DNA of 64,000 nucleotides from Microbulbifer sp. TB1203 (GTDB lineage: Bacteria > Pseudomonadota > Gammaproteobacteria > Pseudomonadales > Cellvibrionaceae): positions 248,001 to 312,000 of the forward strand of contig NZ_CP116899.1 in the NCBI RefSeq assembly GCF_030997045.1, read 5' to 3'. The notes under the pieces were generated by a model. The model was not told the DNA's origin and did not search any database. It saw only the letters and a list, made by a program, of their open reading frames with translations. Positions within the stretch are counted from its first letter, which is position 1. Every line of letters begins with the position of its first letter. Made by a program: the position numbers and the translations under genes. This document shows positions 17,400 through 25,718 of this stretch, piece by piece.

Positions 17400-17944
17400 C
17401 AGTTTTCTCCGTCTCCGAGGTAGGGGGCCAGCGCGGCTTCAAATGTGCCTTGTGCATGCATGATGCGGTCGCAGACTTCGCGCACGGCGCCTTCGCCGCC
17501 GCGCTTCCCGGTGATCCACAGGGCGCGCTCCCGCACCGCCGGCGCGGCGTTAGGGACCGAAATGGGACAGCCTACGCGGGTCATCACCTGCAGGTCCGGG
17601 TAGTCGTCGCCCATATAGGCCATGTCTTCCAGGCGGTAGCTCTCACCGGCAAAGAGTTCCTGCAGCGCGGTGAACTTGTCTTCGCGCCCCTGGATCAGCT
17701 TGCCCACGCCCAGTTCGTGGGCGCGGCGCTCCACCACGGCGCTGCGCCGGCCGGTGATGATGGCCACCTGCACGCCGGTTTTCTGCAGCATCTTGATACC
17801 GTGGCCGTCCAGAGTGTGGAAGCTCTTGAGTTCGTTGCCATTGTTGTCGAAGCTGAGCCTGCCGTCGGTGAGCACGCCGTCCACGTCCAATACCAGGTGG
17901 CGCACGCGCTTGAGGGCGCTATTGAGTTTTTCTTCAGAAATCAC
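17399..17944 (-). CDS. kdsC: 3-deoxy-D-manno-octulosonate 8-phosphate phosphatase KdsC
   Basis: KdsC dephosphorylates Kdo-8-P to Kdo for LPS inner core. The 181-aa HAD enzyme shows the nucleophile motif LDVDGVLTDG (Asp at about 20 and 22), motif II IITGR, and motif III MGDDYPDLQVM. It lacks a cap domain, as expected of tetrameric KdsC. It starts the kdsC-lptCA-lptB run; unusually it is separated from kdsD by 200 nt holding a long hairpin (18028-18106). Confidence 0.95.
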   Translation of the reverse strand: MISEEKLNSALKRVRHLVLDVDGVLTDGRLSFDNNGNELKSFHTLDGHGIKMLQKTGVQVAIITGRRSAVVERRAHELGVGKLIQGREDKFTALQELFAGESYRLEDMAYMGDDYPDLQVMTRVGCPISVPNAAPAVRERALWITGKRGGEGAVREVCDRIMHAQGTFEAALAPYLGDGEN

Positions 17945-18027
17945 TGGTGGTCCTTAAAAGCTGTTGGATGGCGGTGGCTTTTTTTGCCGTAGGCCGGTTT
18001 TCGGGGCTCTTAGCCGGGGACTGTGGC

Positions 18028-18106
18028 GGTCCTGCTGCCGGTGGCCGTTCGCTCTACAGCCTCATCGGCAAACGTTTCACGAACGGCCCCCGGCAGCAGG
18101 GCCTGC
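18028..18106. repeat. Long hairpin between kdsC and kdsD (degenerate member of the 127-bp element family)
   Basis: About 25 bases at 18028-18052 (CGGTCCTGCTGCCGGTGGCC...) are inverted at 18081-18106 (CGAACGGCCCCCGGCAGCAG...), with a 28-nt loop containing CTCTACAG. The CCTGCTGCCGG / CCCGGCAGCAGGGCC ends match those of the two longer elements at 50760 and 55963, though the core here is shorter and diverged. Confidence 0.65.
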
Positions 18107-18144
18107 GCATGGAGTCTCGGTATTTCTTTTTCGGGTCCCCGAGA

Positions 18145-19119
18145 TCAGATAACTCCGGCGCGCAGTATATCGTGCATATGCAGCAAGCCGGTGGGGCGGT
18201 GCGCCTCGTCCTCCACCACCAGTGCGGTGATCTTGTTGTCCTCCATGATGCGCAGGGCCTCGGCGGCCAGGATATTCGCGGAGACGGTCTTTGGGCGGCG
18301 GCTCATTACTTCGTCCATGGTGGCGCTGTCCAGTTCCACCTTGTGGTCGATTACCCGGCGCAGGTCGCCGTCGGTGAAGACGCCGAGCAGGGCGCCCTCA
18401 CTGTCCACCACGGTGGTCATGCCGAAGCCCTTGCTGGTCATTTCCAACAGGGCCTTCGACAGCAGGGTTTCCGGGGTTACCCGGGGCAGTTCGTCGCCGG
18501 CGTGCATCACGTCTTCCACTTTCAGCAGCAGGCGCCGGCCGAGGGCACCGCCGGGGTGGGAGAAGGCGAAGTCCTCGGCAGTGAAGCCGCGGGCTTCCAG
18601 CAGAGCCACTGCGAGGGCGTCGCCCATCACCAGGGTGACGGTGGTGGAGGAGGTGGGGGCCAGGCCGAGAGGGCAGGCCTCGGTTTCCACGGATATATCC
18701 AGGTTCGCGTCCGCCGCTTGTGCCAGCGGTGAGTCCGCCTTGCCGCTCATGCTGATCATGGGGATACCCAGGCGCTTGAGCAGTGGCAGCAGGGTGAGAA
18801 CCTCCGCAGAGGAGCCCGAGTTTGAGATGGCGATCACCAGGTCGTCGCGGGTGATCATGCCCAGATCGCCGTGGCTGGCTTCACCCGGGTGCACGAAGAA
18901 GCTTGGGGTGCCGGTGCTGGCCAGGGTGGCGGCGATCTTGCGGCCGATATGTCCGGACTTGCCCATGCCGGTGACGATGGCGCGCCCGCGGCACTGGAGG
19001 ATGAGTTCGCAGGCGCGCCTGAAGTCGTCGTTGATGCGCTTTTCCAGCTCCGCCACCGCTTCGGTTTCCATCAGCACCGTGCGGCGCCCGGCTATCAATA
19101 TGGGGTCTTGTTGGGTCAT
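18145..19119 (-). CDS. kdsD: Arabinose-5-phosphate isomerase KdsD
   Basis: KdsD converts ribulose-5-P to arabinose-5-P, the first step to Kdo. The 324-aa protein has an N-terminal SIS domain (about 40-175; VTGMGKSGHIGRKIAATLAS and ISNSGSSAEVL) and a pair of CBS domains (about 200-324; MHAGDELPRV, GVFTDGDLRRVID). ATG 19119 gives MTQQDPILIAGRR; the longer reading frame to 19284 overlaps the antiporter gene and is rejected. The gene is transcribed with the antiporter upstream and kdsC downstream. Confidence 0.94.
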   Translation of the reverse strand: MTQQDPILIAGRRTVLMETEAVAELEKRINDDFRRACELILQCRGRAIVTGMGKSGHIGRKIAATLASTGTPSFFVHPGEASHGDLGMITRDDLVIAISNSGSSAEVLTLLPLLKRLGIPMISMSGKADSPLAQAADANLDISVETEACPLGLAPTSSTTVTLVMGDALAVALLEARGFTAEDFAFSHPGGALGRRLLLKVEDVMHAGDELPRVTPETLLSKALLEMTSKGFGMTTVVDSEGALLGVFTDGDLRRVIDHKVELDSATMDEVMSRRPKTVSANILAAEALRIMEDNKITALVVEDEAHRPTGLLHMHDILRAGVI

Positions 19120-19174
19120 GGGCTGTCGCTGTTGTGAATTTTGTGAGTGTAGAGGATGCTTGAGGGCTGCCGTT

Positions 19175-19648
19175 TCAGGGGTGGAACAGCAGCCAATAAT
19201 AGGCGACGTAGCTGGCCAGCAGCAGGGCGCCCAGGCGCCGGCCGAGGCGCCCCCTGGCGGGATGACGCCACAGGCTGGCGGCAATCGCCGCCACCAGCAT
19301 CAGGGTGATCGCCAGCATGGCCAGGTAATCGCGGGAGAATACCGCATCTTCCATTTGCGTGGTGGCGATAATCCCGGGTACCGACATCACGGCGAGAATA
19401 TTGAAGACATTGGAGCCGATGATGTTGCCCAGGGCCGGGTCGAAGTGTCCGCGCAGGACGCTGACGATCGAAGCCGCCAGTTCCGGCAGGCTGGTACCCA
19501 CAGCCACTACGGTGAGGCCGATCACCAGTTTCGACAGTCCCAGCTGCAGCGCCAGTGCGGCGCTGCCGGCGACAAAGCGGTCGGCGCTCCACAGCAGACC
19601 GACGAGCCCTCCCAGGATCGCCAACGCCGCCAGCCAGACTTCCGACAT
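19175..19648 (-). CDS. Single-repeat YrbG-like calcium/sodium antiporter
   Basis: YrbG-type CaCA exchangers are normally about 320 aa with two homologous repeats. This protein has only 157 aa and one repeat. Its start (MSEVWLAALAILGG, WSADRFV) looks like the beginning of repeat 1. From GLTVVAVGTSLPELA through GNIIGSNVFNI to FSRDYLAMLAIT and the final helix it looks like repeat 2 and the normal C-terminus. So it reads as an in-frame loss of the middle, joining the two repeats at their shared GLT-VGTSLPE motif. No frameshift is seen. It could work only as a dimer, or be inactive. Position next to kdsD is the normal yrbG place. Confidence 0.8.
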   Translation of the reverse strand: MSEVWLAALAILGGLVGLLWSADRFVAGSAALALQLGLSKLVIGLTVVAVGTSLPELAASIVSVLRGHFDPALGNIIGSNVFNILAVMSVPGIIATTQMEDAVFSRDYLAMLAITLMLVAAIAASLWRHPARGRLGRRLGALLLASYVAYYWLLFHP

Positions 19649-19753
19649 GCTAACCTCATAATGAATGATGTGAAATGCGGTGCCTTGTAGAGACGGCGCG
19701 GTAGATCACTGCACCGGTGTGATGCATCGCCACACGGCCGGGCGCCGCCATGG

Positions 19754-19759
19754 TATAGT
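19754..19759 (+). promoter_or_regulatory. Possible extended -10 element upstream of mlaC
   Basis: TATAGT at 19754-19759 is preceded by TGG, giving a TGnTATAGT extended -10. No good -35 is visible at the expected distance. It is the best promoter candidate in the 245-nt divergent gap between the antiporter gene and mlaC, leaving a leader of about 130 nt. Confidence 0.3.
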
Positions 19760-19893
19760 TTGCCGCCGCCGCTGTCAGCCTTGCCCAGTGGGCTTTGTCG
19801 GGTAGCGGGTGTAGGCGGGAAGCTGACGGCGCGCGAGGGCACTTTTGTGCGCCGTATGTATCCAAGGAACGATTTGCCAATGGGAGAATTTTT

Positions 19894-20547
19894 GTGACCG
19901 TATCGAATATCTACAGCCGAGTGGGTTTCCTGCAGCGGGTGAAAGCGATGGCCTGGGTGTTGCTGCTGGCCTGTTGGGCGCCTTTTGCCAGTGCTGCGCA
20001 GAACCCGTATGTCATGATCGAAGGGGTCTCCCAGAATCTGCTGGGAGTGATTCGCGCCAATGCCCAGTACATGAGCTCGGATCCCCAGCGCTATTACGGC
20101 GCAGTGGACAATGTATTGGAGCCGGTGGTGGATTTCGACTTCATCGCCCGCGGGGTGATGGGGCGCTACGCCAAGCAGGCCACCGCCGCACAGCGCTCGC
20201 GTTTTGCCAGCGCGTTCCGCAAGGACCTGGTGGCCACCTTTGCCCGCGGCGTGGCCAGCTTCGGCGAGATGGAGGTCAAGGTGGTCAATCCCGGTTCCGC
20301 CCCCGGCGGCAGACGGGTCAATGTGTTGCAGGAGGTGCGCAGCAGCGAGGGGGTGACCAAGGTCTCCTACACCCTGGTGCAGAATCGCTCCGGGCAGTGG
20401 AAGCTGATCAATGTGATCCTCAACGGGGTCAACCTGGGCAAGACTTTCCGCAGTCAGTTCGCCCAGGCGATGCAGACCCATGGTGATATCGACAAGGTGA
20501 TCGCCAACTGGTCTGCGGCGGACAAGGTTGCCGACCAGGTCGGCTGA
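19894..20547 (+). CDS. mlaC: Phospholipid-binding protein MlaC
   Basis: MlaC shuttles phospholipids through the periplasm between MlaA at the outer membrane and the MlaFEDB complex. The 217-aa precursor has a signal peptide (AMAWVLLLACWAPFASAA) and the Tol_Tol_Ttg2 domain: VDFDFIARGVMGRYAKQAT, FRKDLVATFARGV, and the C-terminal GQWKLINVILNGVNLGKTFRSQF. GTG 19894 is used, with GGGAG about 8 nt upstream. In related genomes mlaF, mlaE and mlaD precede it and mlaB follows; here none of the four is present, although ibaG and murA follow as usual. Confidence 0.92.
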   Translation: MTVSNIYSRVGFLQRVKAMAWVLLLACWAPFASAAQNPYVMIEGVSQNLLGVIRANAQYMSSDPQRYYGAVDNVLEPVVDFDFIARGVMGRYAKQATAAQRSRFASAFRKDLVATFARGVASFGEMEVKVVNPGSAPGGRRVNVLQEVRSSEGVTKVSYTLVQNRSGQWKLINVILNGVNLGKTFRSQFAQAMQTHGDIDKVIANWSAADKVADQVG

Positions 20548-20641
20548 CCTGCAGCCGGTGCCGGACAGCGCAGTGACGGCTGCGCTGTCCGCTCAATTCC
20601 GCTACACTGCACGCCGTTTTCAAACCGACCAATCCCCGCCT

Positions 20642-20875
20642 ATGCAACCTGAAGAAATCAAAGCCCTGATCGAGGGGCATATTCCCGAGAGCCATGCGGA
20701 TGTCTCCTTCGAGGGCAGCCACCTGATTGTCACCGTTGTGAGCAGCGCCTTCGCCGGTCTCAGCCGGTTGAAGAAACAGCAGCTGGTATACGCCGCCCTG
20801 AGCGACAAAATCGCCGACGGCACCCTGCACGCGGTGCAGATGCAGACTCTTACCCCGGAAGAAGCCGGTCAGTAA
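20642..20875 (+). CDS. ibaG: BolA-family protein IbaG
   Basis: IbaG (YrbA) is a small BolA-family protein that binds monothiol glutaredoxins and takes part in iron-sulfur and acid responses. The 77-aa product has the BolA fold with HLIVTVVSSAFAGLSRLKKQQLVYAAL and the C-terminal LHAVQMQTLTPEE. ATG 20642 is chosen by family N-terminus (MQPEEIKALIEG). Its place between mlaC and murA is the conserved yrbA position. Confidence 0.92.
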   Translation: MQPEEIKALIEGHIPESHADVSFEGSHLIVTVVSSAFAGLSRLKKQQLVYAALSDKIADGTLHAVQMQTLTPEEAGQ

Positions 20876-20906
20876 AGCCGACATCAGAATTGAAAAGGTC
20901 AATAAT

Positions 20907-20926
20907 GCGGCACAGGGATGTGCCGC
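20907..20926 (+). other. Small hairpin between ibaG and murA
   Basis: GCGGCACA at 20907-20914 pairs perfectly with TGTGCCGC at 20919-20926 around GGGA. A second weaker hairpin CGGTC/GACCG follows at about 20941-20957. There is no T run, so it is not a standard terminator; it could be a leader structure for murA. Confidence 0.4.
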
Positions 20927-20982
20927 CGCTGGCCACAGGTCGGTCAAGTCAGACCGGCCAAGTTAAAAAGACGCGAGACTGA

Positions 20983-22245
20983 ATGGACAAATTAATTATC
21001 GAGGGCGGCAGCCCTATCTCCGGCACCCTGAAAATTTCCGGGGCCAAGAACGCAGCGCTGCCGATACTCGCCGCGGCCCTGTTGGCGGATGGCCCTGTGC
21101 ACATCCACAACCTGCCGCATCTCAACGATATCACCACCATGATCACCCTGTTGCGGTGTATGGGCTGCGATATCACGATCGATGAAAAGCTGGGGGTGGA
21201 GATCGACCCCCGCTCGGTCAACGACCTCACCGCGCCCTACGAGCTGGTGAAGACCATGCGCGCCTCCATCCTGGTATTGGGGCCGCTGCTGGCCCGCCAC
21301 GGGGTGGCCAATGTGTCCTTCCCCGGGGGCTGCGCCATCGGCAGCCGCCCGGTGGACATCCACCTCAAGGGCCTGGAGGCCATGGGGGCGGAGATCACCA
21401 TCGACGAAGGCTTTATCCGTGCACGCACCAACGGCCGTCTGAAAGGTGCCAATATCGTGATGGAAAAGGTCACCGTGGGCGGCACCGAAAACCTGCTGAT
21501 GGCCGCGGTACTGGCCGAGGGCACCACGGTGCTGCACAACGCCGCGCGGGAGCCGGAGATCGTCGACCTGGCGGAATTCCTGATCGCCATGGGCGCGCAG
21601 ATCGAAGGTGTGGGTACCGACACCCTGCGGGTGCACGGCGTGTCCCGCCTCAACCCCTGCACTTTTACCGTGATGCCGGACCGGATCGAGACCGGCACCT
21701 TCCTCGCCGCCGCCGCCGCCGCCCGCGGCAAGGTGCGCCTGACCCACACCCGAGCCGGAATTCTCGACGCGGTGCTGGCCAAGTTCGAGGAGGCGGGTGC
21801 GTATATTTCCTGCGGTGACGACTGGATCGAGCTGGACATGAAGGGCAATCGCCCCAAGGCGGTGAGCTTCCGCACCGCCCCCTATCCGGCCTTTCCCACC
21901 GATATGCAGTCCCAGTTTACCGCCATGAACGCGGTGGCCGAGGGTAAGGGCGCGGTGGTGGAGACCATATTCGAGAACCGCCTGATCCAGGTCCATGAAC
22001 TCAACCGCATGGGCGCCAATATCCTGCTGGAGGGCAATACCGCGATAGTCACCGGCGTGGAAAAACTGAAGGGCGCCCCGGTGATGGCTTCGGACCTGCG
22101 CGCCTCCGCCAGCCTGGTGATCGCCGGAATGATCGCCGAGGGCACCACTATCGTGGATCGCATTTACCATATCGACCGCGGCTACGAGTGTATCGAGGAG
22201 AAGCTCCGGCAGTTGGGGGCGAATATTCGGCGGGTGCCGGGATAG
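20983..22245 (+). CDS. murA: UDP-N-acetylglucosamine 1-carboxyvinyltransferase MurA
   Basis: MurA adds enolpyruvate from PEP to UDP-GlcNAc, the first committed step of peptidoglycan synthesis. The 420-aa protein matches the family length (419 in E. coli) with the start MDKLIIEGGSPISGTLKISGAKNAALP (given in part), the fosfomycin-binding Cys in SFPGGCAIGSRPVD (about residue 116), and late FPTDMQSQFTAMN and DLRASASLVIAGM motifs. It lies 107 nt after ibaG in the usual order. Confidence 0.97.
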   Translation: MDKLIIEGGSPISGTLKISGAKNAALPILAAALLADGPVHIHNLPHLNDITTMITLLRCMGCDITIDEKLGVEIDPRSVNDLTAPYELVKTMRASILVLGPLLARHGVANVSFPGGCAIGSRPVDIHLKGLEAMGAEITIDEGFIRARTNGRLKGANIVMEKVTVGGTENLLMAAVLAEGTTVLHNAAREPEIVDLAEFLIAMGAQIEGVGTDTLRVHGVSRLNPCTFTVMPDRIETGTFLAAAAAARGKVRLTHTRAGILDAVLAKFEEAGAYISCGDDWIELDMKGNRPKAVSFRTAPYPAFPTDMQSQFTAMNAVAEGKGAVVETIFENRLIQVHELNRMGANILLEGNTAIVTGVEKLKGAPVMASDLRASASLVIAGMIAEGTTIVDRIYHIDRGYECIEEKLRQLGANIRRVPG

Positions 22246-22274
22246 CCTGGGCGCGCGGAGTTCCAGCTCCGCTT

Positions 22275-22291
22275 GCGGGCCGCAGGCCCGC
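22275..22291. repeat. Extragenic palindrome after murA
   Basis: GCGGGCC at 22275-22281 and GGCCCGC at 22285-22291 form a tight GC hairpin with a 3-nt loop. Just before it GGAGTTCCAGCTCC (22258-22270) forms another. There is no T run. It sits in the 99-nt murA-hisG gap. Confidence 0.5.
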
Positions 22292-22344
22292 CCCGATCTA
22301 GAACAGTGCGCCCCGGTCGTTAACGCTAAAAAACGATAACCACT

Positions 22345-22974
22345 ATGCAAATTACCATCGCCCTCACCAAGGGTAGAATCCTGCAGGAAACCCTGCCGCT
22401 GCTCGCGGCAGCGGGGCTGGAACCGCTGGAGAATATCTCCAAGAGCCGCAAGCTGATTTTTCCGACCAACCAGCAAGGCGTGCGCCTGCTGATTCTACGT
22501 GGCGTGGACGTGCCCACTTATGTGCAGCACGGTGCCGCGGATATGGGTGTAGCCGGCAAGGACACACTGCTGGAACACATGGGGGACGGTGTCTACGAGC
22601 CGCTGGACCTGGGCATTGCCCGCTGCCGGCTGATGACTGCCGGGATCAAGGGAGTGGAACTGCCCCGCGGGCGCATCAAGGTGGCCACCAAATTTGTGCA
22701 GAGCGCCAAGCGCTATTACGCCGCCCAGGGGCGTCAGGCGGATATCATCAAACTCTACGGCGCCATGGAACTGGCGCCGTTGATGGAGCTGGCGGATGAG
22801 ATCGTGGATATCGTGGATACCGGCAACACCCTCAAGGCCAACGGCCTGGAGGCCCGGGAGACCATCGCCCAGATCAGCAGCCGGCTGATTGTGAACAAGG
22901 CGTCGATGAAAATGAAATACCAGCCGATCAACGCGCTGATTGAAAAGCTCAGCGCCGCCGTCAATAAACAATGA
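22345..22974 (+). CDS. hisG: ATP phosphoribosyltransferase HisG (short form)
   Basis: HisG joins ATP and PRPP in the first step of histidine synthesis. At 209 aa it is the short form, which lacks the C-terminal regulatory domain and needs HisZ, a HisRS-like partner, for activity and feedback; hisZ is not in this window. Motifs include the start ITIALTKGRILQETLP, GAADMGVAGKD, and the PRPP-binding DEIVDIVDTGNTLKANGLE. hisD follows after 10 nt. Confidence 0.95.
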   Translation: MQITIALTKGRILQETLPLLAAAGLEPLENISKSRKLIFPTNQQGVRLLILRGVDVPTYVQHGAADMGVAGKDTLLEHMGDGVYEPLDLGIARCRLMTAGIKGVELPRGRIKVATKFVQSAKRYYAAQGRQADIIKLYGAMELAPLMELADEIVDIVDTGNTLKANGLEARETIAQISSRLIVNKASMKMKYQPINALIEKLSAAVNKQ

Positions 22975-22984
22975 CCAGTAATCG

Positions 22985-24286
22985 ATGATCAATATTCGCC
23001 AGTTACACAGCCGGGATAAAGACTTCGACGCGCAGTTGGAGCAGCTGCTGGCCTGGGAGTCCGTCGCCGATGCCGGAGTAGAGGCGACCGTTGCGGAAAT
23101 CCTGCGGCAGGTGCGCGAGCGCGGCGATGCCGCGGTGATCGAATACACCAACCGTTTCGACCGCCGCGAATTGCAAAGCGCGCAGGATTTTTGCCTGCCG
23201 TCGGAAGTGCTGACTGCCGCATTGGAGCGAATTTCCTCCACGGAGCGCGAGGCCCTGGAAGCGGCCGCCGTGCGGGTGCGCGAATACCACCAGCGCCAGT
23301 TGCAGCAGTCCTGGCAGTACACCGAGGCCGATGGCACCGTGCTCGGCCAGCAGATTACCCCCATGGAAAGGGTGGGCATCTATGTGCCCGGCGGAAAAGC
23401 CAGTTATCCCTCGTCTGTTTTGATGAATGCGATTCCGGCCGTGGTTGCCGGTGTCGACTGTGTGACCATGGTGGTACCGGCGCCGGACAACCAGTTGAAC
23501 GACCTGGTACTGGCCGCCGCCGCCATCGCCGGAGTGGACCGGCTCTACACCATTGGCGGCGCCCAGGCGGTGGCGGCGCTCGCCTATGGCACCGAGTCCG
23601 TTGCGCGGGTGGATAAAATCGTCGGCCCCGGCAATATCTTTGTCGCCGCCGCCAAGCGTGCGGTGTTCGGCCAGGTGGCGATCGATATGATTGCCGGCCC
23701 CTCGGAAATTCTGGTGATTTGCGACGGCAAAACCGATCCGGACTGGGTCGCCATGGACCTGCTGTCCCAGGCAGAACACGACCAGCAGGCCCAGTCGATT
23801 CTGGTCAGCCCGGATAAGGACTTTCTGAAGGCGGTGGCGGATTCGTTGCAGAGGCAATTGGCGGAACTGCCGCGCCGGGATATCGCCGCTGAGTCCCTGG
23901 CCGGGCGCGGCGCATTGATCGCGGTGGAGAATCTCGATGAGGCGATCGCACTGGCCAACCGCATAGCGCCGGAGCACTTGGAGGTTTCGGTGGAAAACCC
24001 CGAGCGCTACCTGCCGCAGATCCGTCACGCCGGCGCCATCTTCCTGGGGCGTCACACCGCCGAGGCCCTGGGTGACTACTGTGCCGGCCCCAACCACGTG
24101 CTGCCTACCAGCGGTACCGCGCGCTTCTCTTCGCCGCTGGGGGTGTACGATTTCCAGAAACGCAGCTCAGTGATCTACTGCTCACCGCAGGGAGCCGACC
24201 AGCTTGGTCGTGTGGCCGCCACTCTCGCCCGGGGCGAGGGGCTGGAGGCGCATGCGCGCTCGGCGGAGTACCGGGTCAAGGAATAA
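22985..24286 (+). CDS. hisD: Histidinol dehydrogenase HisD
   Basis: HisD oxidises histidinol to histidine in two NAD+-dependent steps, using zinc. The 433-aa protein has the Rossmann-like core with GVDRLYTIGGAQAVAALAYG, the signature IDMIAGPSEILVICD, the zinc and catalytic residues in SQAEHDQQAQS and RIAPEHLEV, and the terminal YCAGPNHVLPTSGTARF. It forms an operon with hisG. hisC, which often comes next, is absent; the next gene is convergent. Confidence 0.96.
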   Translation: MINIRQLHSRDKDFDAQLEQLLAWESVADAGVEATVAEILRQVRERGDAAVIEYTNRFDRRELQSAQDFCLPSEVLTAALERISSTEREALEAAAVRVREYHQRQLQQSWQYTEADGTVLGQQITPMERVGIYVPGGKASYPSSVLMNAIPAVVAGVDCVTMVVPAPDNQLNDLVLAAAAIAGVDRLYTIGGAQAVAALAYGTESVARVDKIVGPGNIFVAAAKRAVFGQVAIDMIAGPSEILVICDGKTDPDWVAMDLLSQAEHDQQAQSILVSPDKDFLKAVADSLQRQLAELPRRDIAAESLAGRGALIAVENLDEAIALANRIAPEHLEVSVENPERYLPQIRHAGAIFLGRHTAEALGDYCAGPNHVLPTSGTARFSSPLGVYDFQKRSSVIYCSPQGADQLGRVAATLARGEGLEAHARSAEYRVKE

Positions 24287-24301
24287 AAGCCGGCTGCGGA
24301 G

Positions 24302-24388
24302 TTATTCGCCGTCGGGAATTTTGGTTGCCTGCCAGGCCAGGGCCCGCCATTCGCCGTTGCGTTTCACAAAGGTGCCGGTGTTGTTTTG
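24302..24388 (-). pseudogene. C-terminal remnant of a SnoaL/DUF4440-like protein
   Basis: On the minus strand a 28-codon stretch ending in TAA at 24302 encodes TGTFVKRNGEWRALAWQATK, which resembles the last beta strands of SnoaL-like DUF4440 proteins (...VKRDGRWRL...QAT). The frame has no start codon and runs into the 3' end of degS in another frame, so only the tail of a gene is left. It fills the gap between hisD and degS. The assignment rests on a short pattern and is tentative. Confidence 0.4.
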
Positions 24389-24389
24389 C

Positions 24390-25538
24390 TCAGCTGCGCC
24401 GCTGGGCCTTGGGTTTTTCCGACACCGTGGCGTTCACGGTGTTTTCCTCGCCGTTGCGGATAAAGGTGATCGACACGGTATCGCCGGGACGCAGGGTGGC
24501 CATGGTAGCCATGGGGGCCACTGCGCGTCGGCCGTCGTTGATGGGGATACCGTCGATATGGGTGATCACGTCGCCGGGCTTGAGCCCCGCTTTGTGCGCC
24601 GGTCCCTGGTTGTAGATGGCGGTGATGATCACGCCGTTGCTGGAGCTGAGGCCGAAGGAGCGCGCCAGTTGAGGGTTCATGGCCTGGGCCTCGATGCCCA
24701 GCCAGCCGGGAACCACCTGGCCGAACTCGATAATGTCCTGCATGACTTTGAGGGCGATGTTGGACGGTATCGCGAAGCTGATGCCGCCGGAGTAGCCGGA
24801 CTGGTTGAGGATGGAAGTATTGATACCCAGCAGGCGGCCGTGGGCGTCCACCAGCGCGCCGCCGGAGTTGCCCGGATTGACAGCGGCGTCGGTCTGCAGG
24901 AAGTTCTGCAGGTAGCTGCCGGTGCCGCTGTTTTCCAGGTAGCGGCCGGTGGCACTGATGATGCCCTGGGTCACCGTCTGGCCCACGCCGAAGGGGTTGC
25001 CGATGGCCAGCACCACGTCGCCCACCTGGGCTTTCTCCGGCTCGCCCACTTCGATGACAGTGAGGCTGGGCAGGGTGATCTTCAGCACTGCGAGGTCGAA
25101 ATTCGAATCGCTGCCCACCACTTGGGCCTGGGCCTCGCGTCCGTCTGCCAGCAGAACCACGATGGCGTCGGCGCCGTCGACTACGTGGTGATTGGTTAGG
25201 ATATAGCCGTCATCGCTGACGATGACCCCGGAGCCCAGGTTGGACTGCATGCGCTCCTGCTGGGGCAGGTTCATGCTGTTGAACAGGCGCCGGAACAGGG
25301 GGTCGTCGAACAGCGGGTGACGCCGCTGCGGTACCGCTTTGCGGGTGTAGATGTTGACCACTGCCGGCGCGGCGCGATTGACCGCATCGGCATAGGACAC
25401 CGGTCCTTCGGTGGCGCTGCCGGTGAGGCCTTCCGGCGCGCCGCGAAACTGCGGGAACAGCAGCAACAGCGCCGCGGCGATTACCAGGCCAATACCGACG
25501 GGCGCGATCCAGTCTTGCAGAAAACGTTGTAGGGACAC
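24390..25538 (-). CDS. degS: DegS/AlgW-type site-1 serine protease of the sigma-E stress response
   Basis: An S1C protease anchored in the inner membrane that senses misfolded outer-membrane proteins through its PDZ domain and cleaves the anti-sigma factor (RseA/MucA). The 382-aa protein has one N-terminal membrane helix (about 11-29), the trypsin fold with triad His in TNHHVVDG, Asp in SNFDLAVLK and Ser in NPGNSGGAL, and a single PDZ domain from about 275 (GLKPGDVITHIDGIPI). One PDZ and the membrane anchor favour DegS/AlgW over DegP/DegQ. In enterics degS lies beside zapG-zapE; here sat is inserted between. Confidence 0.92.
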   Translation of the reverse strand: MSLQRFLQDWIAPVGIGLVIAAALLLLFPQFRGAPEGLTGSATEGPVSYADAVNRAAPAVVNIYTRKAVPQRRHPLFDDPLFRRLFNSMNLPQQERMQSNLGSGVIVSDDGYILTNHHVVDGADAIVVLLADGREAQAQVVGSDSNFDLAVLKITLPSLTVIEVGEPEKAQVGDVVLAIGNPFGVGQTVTQGIISATGRYLENSGTGSYLQNFLQTDAAVNPGNSGGALVDAHGRLLGINTSILNQSGYSGGISFAIPSNIALKVMQDIIEFGQVVPGWLGIEAQAMNPQLARSFGLSSSNGVIITAIYNQGPAHKAGLKPGDVITHIDGIPINDGRRAVAPMATMATLRPGDTVSITFIRNGEENTVNATVSEKPKAQRRS

Positions 25539-25586
25539 TCTCGACTCCTCGATTTGACGCCATTATACATGGTGGGGATTGGGCGC

Positions 25587-25613
25587 TCCCCTCTCCCGCT
25601 TGCGGAAGAGGGG
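25587..25613. repeat. Imperfect hairpin in the degS-sat divergent spacer
   Basis: CCCCTCTCCCGC and GCGGAAGAGGGG are inverted around TT at about 25588-25613, with one internal mismatch. It lies in the 180-nt spacer that must hold the promoters for divergent degS and sat. GGAG-like bases precede sat weakly (TCTCGGAGAACTCT). Confidence 0.4.
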
Positions 25614-25718
25614 CTGGTGGGGGGGAGTGGGCCACCAACCATTGGTCATTCGCGCCCGATCCGTATAATGAGCGCCTCGAAATTCCAACACGCCCTGAAT
25701 CTATTCTCGGAGAACTCT

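Noticed and set aside
19120..19284. Longer kdsD reading frame
   Set aside because: The extra 55 codons overlap the antiporter gene's 3' end in another frame and are not in KdsD; ATG 19119 gives the family start.
18023..19690. 555-codon plus-strand open frame opposite kdsD and the antiporter gene
   Set aside because: It is Ser/Arg-rich, has no recognisable motif and lies antisense to well-supported genes; a GC-rich shadow frame.
24204..25199. 331-codon plus-strand frame opposite degS
   Set aside because: Antisense to a protease with all catalytic motifs; no motif of its own.
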